Shown here: positions 7,091 through 7,186 of the stretch, in pieces | Numbering within the stretch: position 1 is the stretch's first letter | How the letters are laid out: each line of letters opens with the position of its first letter | Assembly (NCBI GenBank): GCA_027025615.1 | Contig: JALVQM010000052.1 | Coordinates: forward strand, 1 to 7,186 | Source: Desulfobacteraceae bacterium | Lineage (GTDB): Bacteria > Desulfobacterota > Desulfobacteria > Desulfobacterales > Desulfosarcinaceae | Direction of reading: 5' to 3' | DNA: 7,186 nt | Translations under genes and position numbers: made by a program | The notes under the pieces: generated by a model | What the model was told of the DNA's origin: nothing | The model's database searches: none | The model's input: only the letters and a program-made list of their open reading frames with translations

Positions 7091-7108
7091 ACAAAACATT
7101 TGTTTTGT
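7091..7108. promoter_or_regulatory. 18-bp perfect palindrome, candidate operator
   Basis: ACAAAACA-TT-TGTTTTGT has two perfect 8-bp arms around a 2-bp centre. Its position over the predicted start of the divergent transcript, and about 65 bp upstream of the operon's -35 box, is what one expects of a regulator binding site. The neighbouring IclR protein, whose family binds short palindromes, is the obvious candidate ligand by inference. It is not followed by the GC-rich stem and T-run of a terminator. Confidence 0.5.
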
Positions 7109-7186
7109 ATTACGGAACAATTTTGATCAATAAATTAATTTGATGTTGATTGGAAACCAGGTAATAAATTGCTGACTATTTGCAGA

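Larger units (their letters stand above)
7010..7122. repeat. Three dispersed AACAATT elements in the control region
   Basis: AACAATT occurs at 7010-7016 (+), as its reverse complement at 7079-7085, and again at 7116-7122 (+). The first two extend to 8 bp (AACAATTA) and lie between the -35 and -10 boxes of the minus-strand promoter and at the end of the spacer of the plus-strand candidate. The middle copy is the core of a short dyad TCTAA-TTG-TTAGA (7076-7088). They could be regulator half-sites; the region is AT-rich, so chance is not excluded. Confidence 0.35.

Noticed and set aside
7123..7144. TTGATCAA and AAATTAATTT short palindromes
   Set aside because: Short, AT-rich and with unaligned centres; such palindromes are common by chance in AT-rich intergenic DNA.

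Overview
The window looks like bacterial chromosome from an anaerobic or syntrophic lifestyle. A glutaconate-type CoA-transferase pair, a TAXI-type TRAP transporter and an IclR regulator, with mid-range base composition judged by eye, would fit a Desulfobacterota (sulfate-reducer-like) or a Peptococcaceae-type Firmicute. No marker gene is present, so this placement is a low-confidence inference. I see no rRNA, tRNA, CRISPR, insertion sequence or other mobile signature. Coding density is very high.

Layout: two transcription units converge near position 3150. On the + strand (1-3138) is a TAXI-family TRAP transporter: the C-terminal half of the solute-binding protein (cut by the window edge), a DUF1850 membrane-anchored protein starting 2 nt after it with GTG, and a large fused QM-type TRAP permease. 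On the - strand (6968 down to 3169) is a compact four-gene operon: an IclR-family regulator, CoA-transferase subunit A (start overlaps the regulator stop as ATGA), CoA-transferase subunit B, and a 12-TM MFS transporter (2 nt after subunit B). Only 30 bases separate the two units, and no clear intrinsic terminator is visible there.

The - strand operon reads as an acquire-and-activate module. The MFS protein probably moves an organic acid across the inner membrane, the A/B enzyme transfers CoA onto it from an acyl-CoA donor, and the IclR protein controls the set. Subunits A and B match the glutaconate CoA-transferase pattern throughout, and B keeps the catalytic-type glutamate (Glu51 in an E-T-G-A motif). 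The real substrate cannot be told from sequence. The TRAP unit is a second organic-acid or amino-acid importer, and whether it shares a substrate with the operon is open.

The right end (6969-7186) is a non-coding control region. It holds a good sigma70-type promoter for the operon, a candidate divergent promoter pointing out of the window, an 18-bp palindrome at the predicted start of that divergent transcript, and three copies of a short AACAATT element. Together these suggest an IclR-controlled divergent promoter whose second target gene lies just beyond position 7186. I found no clearly new biological system; the control region and the unassigned substrate of the import/CoA-activation module are the most interesting points.
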